In this document: piece after piece, positions 15,101-16,316 of the stretch | Numbering within the stretch: position 1 is the stretch's first letter | Layout of the letters: each line of letters begins with the position of its first letter | Assembly (NCBI GenBank): GCA_026193125.1 | Contig: JAPHSC010000267.1 | Coordinates: forward strand, 1 to 16,316 | Origin: Gammaproteobacteria bacterium | Lineage (GTDB): Bacteria > Pseudomonadota > Gammaproteobacteria > Steroidobacterales > BM003 | Length of the DNA: 16,316 bases | Direction of reading: 5' to 3' | Program-made: the position numbers and the translations under genes | Notes under the pieces: generated by a model | Told to the model about the DNA's origin: nothing | Seen by the model: the letters and a program-made list of their open reading frames with translations, nothing else | Database searches by the model: none

Positions 15101-15817
15101 TCAACCGCCGCTTACAAATACCAATCCATCATTGTAGTCAGGAGGCGTAGCCGGTCTATAGGTGTAACCCCACTCCGACAAAAGAGACAGGACCAAAAGG
15201 GGATCGCCTGGTACGAGCCTCACATAACCGGTAGCCTCCGTCCTGTACAAGTCATCGGCAACCAGCTCGTTTAGCGTTGCTGAAAAGGACACCCCTCCAC
15301 AGCACTCAAAAAACGTTACTGATCCGAAAAAGTTGTCCAAAACGGAGCGGTACGCTTTCAGAGCCTGATCGTGCACGATCGGGTCACTGTTCGTGTCGAA
15401 CAGCTCGTGCAGCGCGCGCGCTGTGTACCACTGGTTTTCACCTGAAGGTCGTCTCGCCAGCGCCGTCGCCCAGAGATAAAACCTCGCTTTTGCACCGGTC
15501 GGTCCAACGGGGATGTTATTGGCCAGGTCAAACTTGGTTTCCGCATCAGGGAAATTTACATCGTATTCATTGGTTGGCACCGTCCTGAACGGATTTTCCG
15601 GATCGTCCAACACACAGGTTTCCGCAGCGATGCCCACATCGATACAATTCAGGTTCAACAGCGTATCCGTAGGCAGCACAATGGTAGTGATAATGACACC
15701 GTCGCTGTCGCTGCGTTCCCCACACCCGCCGGCAGCCAGAAGAGCAAGGCCAAGCATTGCCAGGGTCAACCCTTTTGAGGCAACTGAATAGACCTCTTTT
15801 TGATTCAGGCTTCTCAT
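15101..15817 (-). CDS. Unknown outer-membrane-type lipoprotein
   Basis: A 238-residue protein from ATG 15817, chosen over ATG 15841 because GAGGA (15831-15827) sits nine bases upstream. The N-terminus has basic residues, a hydrophobic core (LTLAMLGLALLAAGG) and Cys32 in a lipobox-like AAGGC. Gly at +2, not Asp, suggests sorting to the outer membrane. The mature part has four more Cys, in NCIDVG, ETCVLDD and the doublet FECCGG, compatible with disulfides in the periplasm. A helical stretch around FYLWATALARRPSGENQWYT precedes the doublet. I do not recognise the family. It is 33 bases after the barrel gene and 51 before the secreted glycosidase, so the three are probably one operon, and a shared envelope task (carrying, exporting or processing a polysaccharide) is inferred. 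Confidence 0.72.
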   Translation of the reverse strand: MRSLNQKEVYSVASKGLTLAMLGLALLAAGGCGERSDSDGVIITTIVLPTDTLLNLNCIDVGIAAETCVLDDPENPFRTVPTNEYDVNFPDAETKFDLANNIPVGPTGAKARFYLWATALARRPSGENQWYTARALHELFDTNSDPIVHDQALKAYRSVLDNFFGSVTFFECCGGVSFSATLNELVADDLYRTEATGYVRLVPGDPLLVLSLLSEWGYTYRPATPPDYNDGLVFVSGG

Positions 15818-15826
15818 AATATCAAA

Positions 15827-15831
15827 TCCTC
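15827..15831 (-). promoter_or_regulatory. Ribosome binding site deciding the lipoprotein start
   Basis: GAGGA on the minus strand lies nine bases before ATG 15817 and downstream of the alternative ATG 15841. It therefore favours the shorter N-terminus, which also gives a normal-length lipoprotein signal. Confidence 0.55.
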
Positions 15832-15850
15832 GACTCTGCATACGCAGCCA

Positions 15851-16316
15851 CTAGAACATATAAGTGAAATAGAAAACGGTCTGGAACATCCAGTCGTTCT
15901 GGCCATCCAGATATTCATCGCCTGGCGAATTCTCATCGACCGTCCTGTATAGCACCCTGACACCCACTTTTGTCGATCGTCGTTCATCGAAGAGATCGTC
16001 CAGCAGTACCGCGTAATCCAGTTTGAATTGTTCCGGATAGGTAATATTGAATTGCCGGTGGAAATCATAGGGTCCCCAGGCATCCTTCTTGAAATAGCCG
16101 GAAATAATATGCCGCTTGTTCAGAATGACCTTGCCTTCAAGTTCATAGAACTTCCTGGTACCACCCGTGGGGTCTCCAGTGGACTGATCAAAACCGCTTA
16201 CCAGATTGACAATATATTTCGCGCGCTGGTTGGGGTTAAATACCATTCTGCTGGAGAGTGTCCATACCTCCTCCGCGGGAAGCCCCTGCCCGAATGATGC
16301 GTTAATACCCTCTTCA
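15851..16316 (-). CDS. Outer-membrane beta-barrel protein, C-terminal part (5' end outside window)
   Basis: The frame is open from the window edge (about 155 residues visible) to TAG at 15851-15853; an internal Met at 16246 is not the start. The sequence alternates polar and aromatic/hydrophobic residues in strand-like blocks (KYIVNLVSGF, KFYELEGKVIL, QFKLDYAVLLDDLF, TKVGVRVLYRTV) joined by short polar turns. It ends in TVFYFTYMF. Aromatics at positions 1, 3, 5 and 7 from the end with a terminal Phe are the classic signal for insertion by the BAM machinery. This is therefore the end of an outer-membrane barrel, probably a porin or carbohydrate exporter/importer; the family is not recognised. 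No TonB-dependent receptor motif is visible in this portion. It leads the operon with the lipoprotein and the secreted glycosidase. Confidence 0.8.
   Translation of the reverse strand, partial: EEGINASFGQGLPAEEVWTLSSRMVFNPNQRAKYIVNLVSGFDQSTGDPTGGTRKFYELEGKVILNKRHIISGYFKKDAWGPYDFHRQFNITYPEQFKLDYAVLLDDLFDERRSTKVGVRVLYRTVDENSPGDEYLDGQNDWMFQTVFYFTYMF

Noticed and set aside
1..16316. CRISPR arrays, tRNA/rRNA genes, insertion sequences, phage or attachment sites.
   Set aside because: No regularly spaced repeats, cloverleaf-like sequence, transposase or integrase motifs, or flanking direct repeats were found by reading both strands.

Overview
The window (16,316 bases, GC-rich) looks like the chromosome of a Gram-negative proteobacterium, most likely an aquatic gammaproteobacterium. 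The basis is gene style only: a C-terminal piece of an outer-membrane beta-barrel with a terminal Phe, a lipobox protein, GcvA-like LysR and LacI regulators, and a glycosidase set of the kind found in marine beta-glucan-using Gammaproteobacteria. No rRNA, tRNA, CRISPR array or insertion sequence was recognised.

Layout. (1) Positions 1-2035, all minus strand: a truncated SDR-family oxidoreductase, a 74-residue unknown protein with a strong ribosome binding site, and a LysR-family regulator. (2) 2139-6146: a GH3 beta-glucosidase (minus) and a GPH-type sugar:cation symporter (plus), read away from each other from a shared control region at about 4362-4688. That region holds an 18-bp LacI-type near-palindrome with a consensus -35 hexamer on each strand. 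The long GH3 leader carries two GC-rich hairpins, one followed by a T run. (3) 6598-13193, plus strand: a 1,149-residue protein resembling (alpha/alpha)6-barrel phosphorylases of the GH94/GH149/GH161 type, two GH17-like enzymes without signal peptides (the second overlaps the first by 8 bases), and a LacI-family repressor. (4) 13265-16316, minus strand, convergent with the above: an outer-membrane beta-barrel (5' end beyond the window), a lipoprotein, and a secreted clan GH-A glycosidase with Ig-like and CBM-like modules.

Working model (inference). Regions 2 and 3 form an intracellular beta-glucan (probably beta-1,3-glucan/laminarin-type) utilisation unit. Oligosaccharides enter through the GPH symporter and are split in the cytoplasm by the GH17 pair, by the phosphorylase (giving sugar 1-phosphate) and by GH3. 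The LacI protein is the obvious candidate for the divergent operator. Region 4 is an envelope-facing set that could process polysaccharide outside the cell, or export and trim one. The most novel-looking items are the phosphorylase-like giant next to two cytoplasmic GH17 paralogues, the symmetric operator/-35 design with a possible attenuator in the GH3 leader, and the barrel-lipoprotein-glycosidase trio.
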